Source: Verrucomicrobiaceae bacterium
GTDB lineage: Bacteria > Verrucomicrobiota > Verrucomicrobiia > Verrucomicrobiales > Verrucomicrobiaceae
Length of the DNA stretch: 64,000 bases
Direction of reading: 5' to 3'
Assembly: GCA_019694165.1 (NCBI GenBank)
Contig: JAIBCL010000001.1
Location: 248,001-312,000 of the forward strand
Positions 18,009 through 26,861 of the stretch are shown one piece after another. How positions within the stretch are numbered: position 1 is the stretch's first letter; each line of letters begins with the position of its first letter. The notes beneath the pieces were generated by a model that saw only the letters and a program-made list of their open reading frames with translations, was not told the origin of the DNA and searched no databases. The position numbers and the translations under genes were made by a program.

Positions 18009-19136
18009 TCAAGGCTTGTCCCTCGCGCTCCACGCGCGAAGCACCGAGGCACCATCAATGCGACCCATGAAATACGGAAGCGGAGCCTTGTCCCGCCACG
18101 CGGCGATGAAGAACGGTTCGTCGAAGATGAAAATGCGTGGCTGAGGCGGCTTCAGTGGCGCACCACCTGCCGGAGAGGCGACGGCTAACGCTCGTGATTC
18201 GATAGCTGCTCCAGTTTCATCGAGGTCAAACTTCACCATCTGCCAGGCGTGAACGAATCGCATCGGCCGCTTGTAGCCTGGTGCCGAAAACGTTCCTGCC
18301 AGAATCTTGGTATAGTTTGCCGACCCCTCGAACGATACGACGGGTATCTTCAACACATCCCCGTGGCCAAAAGCACCCAGCTTGGTCTCTTCATCAGCGG
18401 CAATCGCTTTCGCGTAGGCATCCAGTTGTGTGCGAAACCGGGACACGGCCTCGCTCAAAAGGGCGACGGGCCGCCCGTCCGATTTCCGAAGCCTCTTCCC
18501 GAACAACAGCCGCTCGCCCGTGCGCGCTGATTGGAACTGCAAGACTGTTCCCTCATTATCGTCCTCGAGAATCTTCACCACCTGTGAGTACCGCGAGGCC
18601 AGGTCCTCCGTCGTGCCGAAATACTGCACGTTCAGTTTTTTGCCGCTCGCCGTTGTAAATGCCAGTGGAGCCGATTGGGCGCGATAAAACTTGGGATCGA
18701 AATCGAACCGCTGTTTGAGCCAGCAGCACGCCACCACCGATCCTGGAATCAAGTTGCCCCAGTCCAGGTCCAGTCCCGGCATCCGTCCGCCCATGCGCTT
18801 CATCATCTCGCTCTGAATGGACTCCTGAAGTTCCTTCGATGCGAGGCCCGCGCCAACGTACGCGGCGTCGGCGGGCAGCACTGCGTTGTAGTCGAGTTGG
18901 AGCGCATTCAATCGCTTTCCCCATACCGACGGCGGGTTGAGGTCGATGGCGGAGATTTTGAAGAACTCCGCAAGCTTCCACCAACATGCCGGGAAGGCGG
19001 CAGTCCAGACGACGGTCTTGTCTGGCGGCAGATCCATTTCCAAACCGGGTGCCACCAAAACATCCGGTGCCTCATCCGCCAACGACGGCAGTCCGGTGCC
19101 CACCAGGAAAAGCGATGCGACAAACGCGAGCTTCAT
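18009..19136 (-). CDS. secreted protein of unknown function
   Basis: 375 residues from the ATG at 19134-19136, chosen because it gives a signal peptide (LAFVASLFLVGTG...SLADE); a longer reading to 19211 would overlap the end of lipA. The mature protein has repeated mixed alpha/beta stretches, for example DKTVVWTAAFPACWWKLAEFF and VVSFEGSANYTKILAG. It ends with RIFIFDEPFFIAAWRDKAPLPYF, reminiscent of serpin C-terminal strand 5 sequences. A serpin-like protease inhibitor is a possibility: the region PMRFVHAWQMVKFDLDETGA could be the hinge and the pre-strand. I keep this as inference. Confidence 0.55.
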   Translation of the reverse strand: MKLAFVASLFLVGTGLPSLADEAPDVLVAPGLEMDLPPDKTVVWTAAFPACWWKLAEFFKISAIDLNPPSVWGKRLNALQLDYNAVLPADAAYVGAGLASKELQESIQSEMMKRMGGRMPGLDLDWGNLIPGSVVACCWLKQRFDFDPKFYRAQSAPLAFTTASGKKLNVQYFGTTEDLASRYSQVVKILEDDNEGTVLQFQSARTGERLLFGKRLRKSDGRPVALLSEAVSRFRTQLDAYAKAIAADEETKLGAFGHGDVLKIPVVSFEGSANYTKILAGTFSAPGYKRPMRFVHAWQMVKFDLDETGAAIESRALAVASPAGGAPLKPPQPRIFIFDEPFFIAAWRDKAPLPYFMGRIDGASVLRAWSARDKP

Positions 19137-19207
19137 GACGCCATCACAGCACCCCGGCCATTCTTTGGCAAGAATCAAATCGCGCGGCAACCACGACGAG
19201 TGGACGC

Positions 19208-20110
19208 TCAAATCACATCCAGCTCCGGCTTGAAATCCGCGGCGTGATAGGAGCTGCGCACGAGCGGGGCGCTGGCGACGTGGCGGAAGCCTTTGTTGCG
19301 GGCGATCTGCTTGTAGTTCTCGAAGGTGTCCGGATGGATGTAGTCGATCACGGGCAGATGACTCGGCGAGGGGCGCAGGTACTGGCCGAGCGTGAGGACG
19401 GTGACGCCGTGCTCAAGGAGATCGTCCATCGCCTGAAAAAGCTCCGGCTCCGTCTCGCCGAGGCCGAGCATGAGGCCGCTCTTCGTGGCGGTCTTGAAAC
19501 CGAGTTCGGCGGCGATCTCCTTCGCACGACGCAGCACATGCAGGGAGCGGTGGTATTGCGCGCGTGAGCGGACCAGCGGCGTGAGGCGCTCCACGGTTTC
19601 AAGGTTGTGATTGAAGATGTGTGGACGGGCACGCATGATGACCTCGATGGCTTCGTCCTTCGCGTTGAAGTCGGGCACGAGAATCTCGATCACGATCCCC
19701 GGCACCGCGGCGCGCACGGCTTCGATGGTCTGCGCAAAATGACCGGCGCCACCGTCGGCCACATCATCGCGAGCGACGGCGGTGATGACGATGTGTTTGA
19801 GGCCGAGCCGCTTCGTGGCATCGGCCACGCGCTGCGGTTCATCAGCTTCGAGCGCGAACGGCTTGGCCGTTTTCACCGCGCAGAAGCCGCAGGCCCGCGT
19901 GCAGCGATCGCCGGCGATCATGAAGGTGGCCGTACCCTGGCTCCAGCACTCCCAGCGGTTCGGGCACTGCGCTTCTTCGCAGACCGTGTGCAACTTGAGA
20001 TCGGCCACCAGACCCTTCGTGCTCCAGAACACCGGATCACGCGGCAGCTTCACCCGTATCCAGTCGGGCTTTTTCTCCTTGTGCAGGTTGGGGTCGATCT
20101 TGCAGGCCAT
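19208..20110 (-). CDS. lipA: lipoyl synthase
   Basis: 300 residues from the ATG at 20108-20110. A radical-SAM enzyme that inserts two sulfurs into octanoyl groups on lipoyl domains. The auxiliary cluster Cys are C44, C49 and C55 (CEEAQCPNRWEC), the radical-SAM cluster is C70-x3-C74-x2-C77 (CTRACGFC), and the family-typical C-terminal RSSYHA supplies the Ser ligand. Length and motif order are normal. No lipB gene is adjacent in the window. The 3' end lies 71 bases from the downstream same-strand gene. Confidence 0.96.
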   Translation of the reverse strand: MACKIDPNLHKEKKPDWIRVKLPRDPVFWSTKGLVADLKLHTVCEEAQCPNRWECWSQGTATFMIAGDRCTRACGFCAVKTAKPFALEADEPQRVADATKRLGLKHIVITAVARDDVADGGAGHFAQTIEAVRAAVPGIVIEILVPDFNAKDEAIEVIMRARPHIFNHNLETVERLTPLVRSRAQYHRSLHVLRRAKEIAAELGFKTATKSGLMLGLGETEPELFQAMDDLLEHGVTVLTLGQYLRPSPSHLPVIDYIHPDTFENYKQIARNKGFRHVASAPLVRSSYHAADFKPELDVI

Positions 20111-20156
20111 GATGGTGCGCGATCTTCGCCGGGCGTCCGCGATTTGCAACCGTCCG

Positions 20157-20621
20157 TCAGTTCACGCCCTTACCTTCGAGCGCCGCAAGTTGTCGGGCCT
20201 TCGCGTCGAAGGTCCAGAAGACGTCGCAGCCGAGCATCAAGGCGGCGGCCACATGCATGACATCGTAGGTGCGAAATCCGTGCTTTGCAGTGTGGCGCAA
20301 GGAGAGGTTCTGTGCCTCGCACACCACGTCGTCGGGGTCGAGCGCGACGGGAATGAACAGATCTTGTTCCGCCAGGTCACCGGAAAACCAGGCGTGAGCG
20401 GCTGATGATTGCTCTGGTGTCACCCTGACATGCCCACCTTGCCTTCCCAGAAAGACGTGAATCTCGAGCGCATTTGCAAACTCCACGCGATGCGACCGTG
20501 TGATTGGAGGCCGGGCGTCGCCGGCATTGGCGGCCTGATGAATCAGCGCGGAGGCGGCCGGGGTTTCCGGCAGGCGGAGATACAGGCGCGTCAGCAGATT
20601 GGTGTCAGCATACGGCTTCAT
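20157..20621 (-). CDS. PIN-domain toxin (VapC-like)
   Basis: 154 residues. PIN ribonuclease acidic residues are visible: Asp6 in YADTN, a Glu in HRVEFAN near residue 47, an Asp in RTYDVMHVAAA near residue 120 and a final Asp in FWTFDAK. It likely cleaves RNA when freed from its antitoxin. It starts inside the stop of the upstream small gene (ATGA overlap at 20618-20621), the standard toxin-antitoxin layout. Confidence 0.82.
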   Translation of the reverse strand: MKPYADTNLLTRLYLRLPETPAASALIHQAANAGDARPPITRSHRVEFANALEIHVFLGRQGGHVRVTPEQSSAAHAWFSGDLAEQDLFIPVALDPDDVVCEAQNLSLRHTAKHGFRTYDVMHVAAALMLGCDVFWTFDAKARQLAALEGKGVN

Positions 20622-20860
20622 TCGCCGGACAGGAGTCGGTCGGCTTCGGCCGTTTGCGTCGGCGGGATGGTCTGCGGAAACACGGATGACAATCTTGATT
20701 CAAAATCAGGCGCCACGCCGATCCGTCCCCGGTCGCCTCCGCTGCTGCGCAGGACATATTGTCTGCCGGCGGTGACGATGCGGATGCCGCCCTCCTGATC
20801 ACAGGTGTGCAGCAGTTCGGCTGCCTCCTTGCCGGGATGGTCGAGAGTGAGGGTTGTCAT
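20618..20860 (-). CDS. antitoxin of PIN-domain toxin (VapB/Phd-type candidate)
   Basis: 80 residues. The N-terminal part (TLTLDHPGKEAAELLHTC) fits a short DNA-binding or dimerisation unit, and RIVTAGRQYVLRS resembles a Phd/YefM beta strand pair. The C-terminus is proline-rich and flexible, as expected for the toxin-binding tail. The family was not firmly identified; the assignment rests mainly on size and the 4-base overlap with the PIN gene. Confidence 0.65.
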   Translation of the reverse strand: MTTLTLDHPGKEAAELLHTCDQEGGIRIVTAGRQYVLRSSGGDRGRIGVAPDFESRLSSVFPQTIPPTQTAEADRLLSGE

Positions 20861-21066
20861 GCTTCCGAGCCTACCACATCAACCAGGCGGCTCAACGGCA
20901 GGATCGCATGCGGACCTGAGCATTCACCCCGGCTTGCGCGAAGCTTGGCCGCTCGTTGTGAGCGGGTCACACCGGGCGTGAACGGTAACCGCCCGACACC
21001 ACGCTCCACTCCCCGTTTGCAATTTGAATTCCGCATGGCTCATTCGCGGCCCCAACTCAAAACCAT

Positions 21067-21663
<597 letters not shown>

Positions 21664-21692
21664 TCGCGGCACCGCAGCGCGGATTTTCAAAG

Positions 21693-21723
21693 GCCGGCCG
21701 CATCATCGTGCGGCCGGCTTTTT
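21693..21723 (+). terminator. rho-independent terminator after the cyclophilin gene
   Basis: Perfect 10-bp stem GCCGGCCGCA (21693-21702) / TGCGGCCGGC (21709-21718) with a 6-base loop and five T (21719-21723). It lies 30 bases after the stop codon. Confidence 0.9.
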
Positions 21724-21844
21724 CATGTCTGGGCAGTCTTCCTCCGATCCGGCGGATGGATTGCGCATGGCTCCAGAGATAGGCCTCGGTCAGCGCCATT
21801 CGAGTCAGACGACAACTGACCGCCCCTCCAGTGAGCATGCTGTT

Positions 21845-22903
21845 TCATGCAGCCTCATGGGTCCGCAGATCGGCTTCGAGTTCGCCCGGCAGTTTCGGCC
21901 CGCTCCTGCGCTTTGCCAGCCTTCTCAACTGCTGGCTCACATTGGCCGCGCTGCGCATTTTCAGCGCGCGGGCGATCCATTCTTGCGAGGCGACGGTCCT
22001 GCTCCATAGCAACCGGGCCAGCACGACTTTGCGCGGGTCTGATCCCTTGGTCTGCGCGAGTTCCGCCGCGCTCAGTCCAGCCGCAGCCAGCCCCTCCTTC
22101 AAGTAGCGCTCGGCCTCGGCCATGCCGTGAGCCCGGGCTTGCGGTGTGTGCTTGTAGGCGCGCGACTTCGGCCGCCGGTCGCCGCGCAGCATGGCGGCGG
22201 CCGGCTCCCGCATTTTCTCGCCAAAGGCCTGCGTACCCCAATACCATCCGCGCCTCAGGTGGCTCGCCCGCGCATCCACCTCCTCGGATTGCGGCGGTAC
22301 CCCGCAGCTCTTCGTCTCCTCGCCCGCCGCCCGCTTGTCCAGCCGCTCCACCATCCCTCTGCGGCCCGCCGCCGTGTCCGCCAGGTTGAATGCCTTCAAG
22401 CCTGCCCCCGCGTCCAGCCACTTCGCCCGCTTTGCCGCAGGCAAAGCGTAACCACCCGCCACACTGCTCCATGGGTAATCCAGCACGCTTTGCCCTGCTT
22501 TCGGACGGATCATCCGCGCGCGCACCGGGTTGAGATGGATGTAATCCATCAGCGTCTGGTAGTGGTATCGATCCTCTCCCTCCACCACCACCGCCTTGTA
22601 GCGGTCGCCAAACAACCGCCCCCATTTGCGGTGCCGCACGTTGTAGCGGCGGGTGAGGGTGTTTTGCAGCCAGGACATCCCCGCCACCAGATTCGGCTCC
22701 GGCGTCTGGAGAAAGAGATGATAGTGGTTGCTCATCAGCACCCACGCCTGCACCCGCCAGCCCGTCATCTCACAGGCCTGGCCCAGCGTGTGCAGGAAGA
22801 AGCGCCGGTCGTCATCAGCATGGAAAATGTCCTCGCGCCTGTTGCCGCGGGCCATGACGTGGTAATAAGCCCCGGCGGATTGAATGCGAATGCTGCGTGC
22901 CAT
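21845..22903 (-). CDS. RAYT/IS200-like HUH transposase, copy A
   Basis: 352 residues. The N-terminal Y1 domain has the HUH motif NHYHLF (His60, His62) and the candidate catalytic Tyr121 in DYIHLNPVRA. The C-terminal half contains a helical region with TKGSDPRKVVLARLLWSRT followed by SAANVSQQLRR, a DnaA-like helix-turn-helix seen in REP-associated transposases. It should nick and rejoin single-stranded DNA at hairpins. The first about 225 residues are almost the same as copy C (25741-26802) but the C-terminal part differs. Its start side carries the element end at about 22930-22963. The expected other end was not found near 21845. Confidence 0.85.
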   Translation of the reverse strand: MARSIRIQSAGAYYHVMARGNRREDIFHADDDRRFFLHTLGQACEMTGWRVQAWVLMSNHYHLFLQTPEPNLVAGMSWLQNTLTRRYNVRHRKWGRLFGDRYKAVVVEGEDRYHYQTLMDYIHLNPVRARMIRPKAGQSVLDYPWSSVAGGYALPAAKRAKWLDAGAGLKAFNLADTAAGRRGMVERLDKRAAGEETKSCGVPPQSEEVDARASHLRRGWYWGTQAFGEKMREPAAAMLRGDRRPKSRAYKHTPQARAHGMAEAERYLKEGLAAAGLSAAELAQTKGSDPRKVVLARLLWSRTVASQEWIARALKMRSAANVSQQLRRLAKRRSGPKLPGELEADLRTHEAA

Positions 22904-22929
22904 GCCCCGTTTTCAGCGAGAGCCGCGCA

Positions 22930-23062
22930 TTTGTCAAACAGTTGCACACTGACCCCGTTCACTGCCGTTCCTGACCCCGTTCACTGCCGTTCCTGACCCC
23001 GTTCACTGCCGTTCACTCACTGACCCCGTTCACTCACACTAACCCCGTTTCCGCGTTTCCGT
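22930..23062. repeat. element end followed by 22-bp tandem repeats
   Basis: The sequence starts as the transposase element end (TTGTCAAACAGTTGCACAC, then TGACCCCGTT). It runs into three copies of a 22-bp unit beginning TGACCCCGTTCACTG (starts at 22950, 22972 and 22994). It then decays into further copies of the TGACCCCGTT word up to about 23050. This is a local amplification of the outer end of the element. No gene lies in 22904-23141. Confidence 0.7.
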
Positions 23063-23141
23063 AACTCTCATTTTACTGTTTGTCGGATTTCCCTTATCTG
23101 TGTTTATCTTGGCGCAATGACCCCGTTCCCATGTCGCCCGG

Positions 23142-23624
23142 TCATTTCGGTGCCCCGGTTCTTCGCAAGTTCATGCCATTCCTCCAAACCATTTCTTCTC
23201 CATCGCTGCTTCGTATGTATAGGCTCCTACTTAGCGAGCCGTCTTCATTCTTGATTACTTGGTAATCTAGCAGAAGGCCATCTGTAAATCCTCCCCCAAA
23301 AGTGAGAGAGATGCCGGTATCACTAATACTAACAATTTGAGGTTTGATGTTATGGCAAGCTGGCCCCAATTCGCGGATTTTGATACTCTCAGAGTAAGGG
23401 CCTGATCGGTTGTGATTGTGGGTGCCATGAAGAATCGTTAACTCGTTTGCAATTTCTGAGAAATCGGCTCTTACTGCTAATTGAGCGCGCGCTTTGCTGA
23501 CTCGCGAGTCAGCAACTAGTACGTCGCGAAGTATCGACCCAAAGAACAAAACGCACCCTCCCGAGATCAGCAGAATCAAAAACAGTAAACAGCCAAGACG
23601 CCATTTTTTCATTGTTTGATTCAA
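23142..23624 (-). CDS. small membrane-anchored protein, orphan immunity candidate
   Basis: 160 residues, visibly AT-richer than the flanking backbone. An N-terminal membrane helix (CLLFLILLISGGCVLFF, residues about 11-28) anchors a soluble domain rich in beta strands. No family recognised; the start may be Met5 (23612). It lies in the Rhs cassette array on the same strand but the DNA directly upstream is a transposase remnant, so any toxin partner has been lost or displaced. By analogy with the similar gene at 33191-33907 it could be an immunity protein protecting the cell envelope (inference). Confidence 0.5.
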   Translation of the reverse strand: MNQTMKKWRLGCLLFLILLISGGCVLFFGSILRDVLVADSRVSKARAQLAVRADFSEIANELTILHGTHNHNRSGPYSESIKIRELGPACHNIKPQIVSISDTGISLTFGGGFTDGLLLDYQVIKNEDGSLSRSLYIRSSDGEEMVWRNGMNLRRTGAPK

Positions 23625-23711
23625 TTCCAGTCTTATTTAGTCAATCCATTCCATTGCCACCACAGGGCCCTGGAAGGGTATGTGAGTAGACTCGGTTCAA
23701 TCTGATTGGGG

Positions 23712-23744
23712 GGAAACGGGGTCAGGCTGCAACTGGCTGACAAA
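23712..23744. repeat. 33-bp terminal repeat of the RAYT-like element, right end of copy B
   Basis: Identical over 33 bases to 25698-25730; begins GGAAACGGGGTCAGGCTGCA and ends CTGACAAA. Lies 11 bases beyond the stop of the deleted transposase ORF at 23755-24378. Confidence 0.8.
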
Positions 23745-23754
23745 CTATTGGCGC

Positions 23755-24378
23755 TCATTGTCTGGTGGCATCGGCTTCGGCAAGAAAGGTTTTCAACTCC
23801 TCAGGCACCTTCTTGAGCGCCTCCTTCACGTCAAGCCGGCGAAGCTGCTGGCTCACATTCGCCGCTGATTTCATCTCCAGTTTCTCCGCCAGCCATTCCT
23901 GCGACACCACCGTCCGCCGCCATAGCAGATCCGCCAGCAGCACCTTCCGCGGATCGGAACCTTTCACCTTGGAGAGCGCGGACGATTTCATGCCTCCCGC
24001 CTGAAGTCCCCGTGCCAGCCATTCCCGCGCCTGCCGCTCCCCGTGCTCCCGCACCAGCTCATGCTTCTGATAGGCCCGCGACACAGGCGCGGCCTGCTTG
24101 AGGAGCTTCTGCCCCAGCTTGCGCATCGCCTCGCCAAAGCCCTGCGAGGGATGGGGGTCAGTGTGCATCTCCCTGACAAACGGGGGTTCTGTCAAGCAGT
24201 TGCACACTGACCCCGTCCCCGCCGTTTCCCCGCAACCGGTTTTCTGACACACCTCGGCCAGCGTCGCTAGCAGCATCTCCCGATCCTGATCATCATGCAC
24301 GATGTCCTCCCGCCGGTCACCCCGCGCGGTGACGTGGTAAAGCGCGCCGGGATATTGAATGCGTAGCTGCCTCGGCAT
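23755..24378 (-). pseudogene. internally deleted RAYT-like transposase, copy B
   Basis: An open frame (start at MPRQLRIQYPGALYHV, ATG at 24376-24378) joins about 48 N-terminal residues of a RAYT transposase to the C-terminal DNA-binding region that starts QGFGEAMRKLG. The HUH motif and the catalytic-Tyr helix are missing. About 30 unrelated residues at the junction are encoded by two element-end sequences in inverted order (24153-24180 and 24189-24229). The C-terminal part is nearly identical to that of copy C. Without the catalytic domain it cannot transpose DNA on its own. Confidence 0.8.
24153..24229. repeat. two inverted element ends forming a hairpin inside copy B
   Basis: GGGGTCAGTGTGCAT...CTGACAAA (24153-24180) faces CTGTCAAGCAGTTGCACAC...GACCCC (24189-24212 and on). 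Together they can fold into a hairpin with an 8-base loop. The pair sits exactly where the internal domain of the transposase is missing, so the deletion was probably caused by insertion or recombination at element ends. Confidence 0.65.
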
Positions 24379-24591
24379 GACCCCGATCGTGCCAGACAAA
24401 TCGCATCTGTCAACTATCGCCCCCTGACCCCTTCATGCTGGATCGAGGCGGGGCCGTGTGTTGCAACGTTCGGAGGGTAAGATCGCAAGCAGACAATGCC
24501 TCTGCGCACGAGAAGCTGGATTCGGTGCTCTGTTTTTCTGGAAGTTGGCACTGGCACGGTGATAGCAATGAGTTGCCACTATTACCCCCCG

Positions 24592-25248
24592 CTAGGGTTG
24601 AATCTGTTCCACGGATTTATTGTGCAATAGAAAAACCTTGCCATCGACAATTAATCTGTCGTTATCCAACCATTTTAGAGTTTCTAGTTTCGGGACAAAA
24701 CTCCATTCAGACGGTCTAGTTTCAAACGCAGTTATTCTGCTTAATTCAGTTTTCTTCCGATCCGAAACAACAAGTGTTGCGCTAAACTTATAGCTATCAT
24801 GCATGCATTGTAACTCCGCTTGTAACCTTCGATTTGGTGAGAGTTTGGCATGCTTTGGGCTGATGAATTTATTCACATATCCTAGGGCACCGGCCTTCTT
24901 GATGGCATCGATAAACGGCGAAACGTCAATATTATGAATTGCACGGGCAAACTCAAGTCCTCGGCAGAGAATATCAACAACGAACTCATTTTTTTTATCT
25001 GGCGATAGATCAAAAAATAATCTCGCGTCCGCGACGACATCAATGTCAAGAACACCGCCAATTACCTTGTGCGGCTGGCACAGACCATGCGAGCGGCACT
25101 TGATTAATATCTTCCGCGCGGTGCTGTGACGTGAAGGAACAAGCAATCGCTGAATGAGTGCAAGAATATATCGAGTTTGAAGGCGAAATGCCGCATCTCT
25201 GTCATTTCCGATATCTGATCCAATGCCTATTTCACGAAGTAGTGGCAT
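24592..25248 (-). CDS. candidate immunity protein of a displaced Rhs tip (cytosolic)
   Basis: 218 residues, no signal peptide or membrane helix, strongly AT-rich (for example only 19 of 60 bases at 24961-25020 are G or C). N-terminal half helical, C-terminal half with strands (FSATLVVSDRKKTELSRI, WLDNDRLIVDGKVFLL). Family not recognised. It starts 15 bases after the stop of the Rhs C-terminal fragment at 25264-25698, the position of an immunity gene. The absence of an export signal suits a partner that attacks DNA or RNA in the cytosol. Confidence 0.55.
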   Translation of the reverse strand: MPLLREIGIGSDIGNDRDAAFRLQTRYILALIQRLLVPSRHSTARKILIKCRSHGLCQPHKVIGGVLDIDVVADARLFFDLSPDKKNEFVVDILCRGLEFARAIHNIDVSPFIDAIKKAGALGYVNKFISPKHAKLSPNRRLQAELQCMHDSYKFSATLVVSDRKKTELSRITAFETRPSEWSFVPKLETLKWLDNDRLIVDGKVFLLHNKSVEQIQP

Positions 25249-25263
25249 GACTCAACATTGTAT

Positions 25264-25698
25264 TTAATTGTCGCTATCTTGTGAGCTCGGCTTTGGCAAA
25301 CTTTGCTTTTCCAGCGTGTGGTTTTCAGAATCTAAACGATCTGTGTTTTGCTGTTCCCATTGCTTGGCCTCAGATCGGTTTGATGCGCCAACTTCGTCCG
25401 GTGTATAAACTCTCGATCCATACTTTTCGTAACCCGCCTCATCGTTCCATTTGTTGACTTGAGAGTTCGCGCGTGGCGAGGTTCCGTTTTGGTTTAGGTC
25501 TTGGCCACTGATGCCAGTTTTCACCACATTACCAGGGTTGGCCTGTGCATCATACTCAAATATCTCGTACCCGTGTTGTGGTTTCGCACTTGAATTGCTA
25601 TTGCCATGAACGCTGCTCTCACTGACCCCATCACACCCCGTCGCATTGTGCGACAGCGTATGCGTCGTCCCGGCGTAGTAGCAGTGATCGTGGAAACG
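25264..25698 (-). pseudogene. displaced Rhs C-terminal toxin tip, 5' end cut by a transposable element
   Basis: The frame is open from 25698 to the stop at 25264 (about 144 residues) but has no proper start; the RAYT-like element border is exactly at its upstream end. The tip contains KTGISGQDLNQNGTSPR followed by ANSQVNKWN and AGYEKYGSRVY. This resembles the C-terminal regions of Rhs toxins that carry a URI/GIY-YIG-type nuclease fold, as I remember them. No Rhs core motif remains. The following gene (24592-25248) would be its immunity partner. Confidence 0.6.
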
Positions 25699-26861
25699 GA
25701 AACGGGGTCAGGCTGCAACTGGCTGACAAAATATTGGCGCTCATTGTCTGGTGGCATCGGCTTCGGCAAGAAAGGTTTTCAACTCCTCAGGCACCTTCTT
25801 GAGCGCCTCCTTCACGTCAAGCCGGCGAAGCTGCTGGCTCACATTCGCCGCTGATTTCATCTCCAGTTTCTCCGCCAGCCATTCCTGCGACACCACCGTC
25901 CGCCGCCATAGCAGATCCGCCAGCAGCACCTTCCGCGGATCGGAACCTTTCACCTTGGAGAGCGCGGACGATTTCATGCCTCCCGCCTTAAGTCCCCGTG
26001 CCAGCCATTCCAGCGCCTGCCGCTCCCCGTGCTCCCGCATCAGCTCATGCTTCTGATAGGCCCGCGACACAGGCGCGGCCTGCTTGAGGAGCTTCCGCCC
26101 CAGCTTGCGCATCGCCTCGCCAAAGCCCTGCGTGCCCCAATACCATCCGCGCCTCAGGTGGCTCGCCCGCGCATCCACCTCCTCGGATTGCGGCGGCACC
26201 CCGCAGCTCTTGATCTCCTCGCTCACCGCCCGCTTGTCCAGCCGCTCCACCATCCCTCTGCGGCCCGCCGTCGTGTCCGCCAGGTTGAATGCCTTCAAGC
26301 CTGCCCCCGCGTCCAGCCACTTCGCCCGCTTCGCCGCAGGCAAAGCGTAACCACCCGCCACACTGCTCCATGGGTAATCCAGCACGCTTTGCCCTGCTTT
26401 CGGACGGATCATCCGCGCGCGCACCGGGTTGAGATGGATGTAATCCATTAATGTCTGGTAGTGGTAACGATCCTCTCCCTCCACCACCACCGCCTTGTAG
26501 CGGTCGCCAAAAAGCCGCCCCCATTTGCGGTGCCGCACGTTGTAGCGGCGGGTGAGGGTGTTTTGCAGCCAGGACATCCCCGCCACCAGATTCGGCTCCG
26601 GCGTCTGGAGAAAGAGATGATAGTGGTTGCTCATCAGCACCCACGCCTGCACCCGCCAGCCCGTCATCTCACAGGCCTGGCCCAGCGTGTGCAGGAAGAA
26701 GCGCCGGTCGTCATCAGCATGGAAAATGTCCTCGCGCCTGTTGCCGCGGGCCATGACGTGGTAATAGGCCCCGGCGGATTGAATGCGAATGCTGCGTGCC
26801 ATGCCCCGTTTTCAGCGAGAGCCGCGCCTTTGTCAATCAGTTGCACACTGACCCCGTTTCC
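25698..26861 (-). mobile_element. complete RAYT-like element with 33-bp terminal inverted repeats, copy C
   Basis: Left and right ends (26829-26861 and 25698-25730) are 33-base inverted repeats differing at four positions. Both have the outer sequence GGAAACGGGGTCAG, then TGCAACTG and TGACAAA. They enclose one transposase gene (25741-26802). GGAAAC also occurs directly outside the right end (25692-25697), a possible short target duplication. The element interrupts the displaced Rhs tip at 25698. Confidence 0.8.
25741..26802 (-). CDS. RAYT/IS200-like HUH transposase, copy C (mosaic)
   Basis: 353 residues. The HUH motif NHYHLF and DYIHLNPVRA are intact, so this copy is catalytically complete. 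Residues 1 to about 225 match copy A almost exactly. From GFGEAMRKLG onwards it matches copy B instead, including SKVKGSDPRKVLLADLLWRRT and SAANVSQQLRR. The switch occurs near 26125-26137 at a shared CCCTGCG. This indicates recombination between two related transposases. It lies between well-conserved 33-bp inverted repeats. Confidence 0.87.
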   Translation of the reverse strand: MARSIRIQSAGAYYHVMARGNRREDIFHADDDRRFFLHTLGQACEMTGWRVQAWVLMSNHYHLFLQTPEPNLVAGMSWLQNTLTRRYNVRHRKWGRLFGDRYKAVVVEGEDRYHYQTLMDYIHLNPVRARMIRPKAGQSVLDYPWSSVAGGYALPAAKRAKWLDAGAGLKAFNLADTTAGRRGMVERLDKRAVSEEIKSCGVPPQSEEVDARASHLRRGWYWGTQGFGEAMRKLGRKLLKQAAPVSRAYQKHELMREHGERQALEWLARGLKAGGMKSSALSKVKGSDPRKVLLADLLWRRTVVSQEWLAEKLEMKSAANVSQQLRRLDVKEALKKVPEELKTFLAEADATRQ

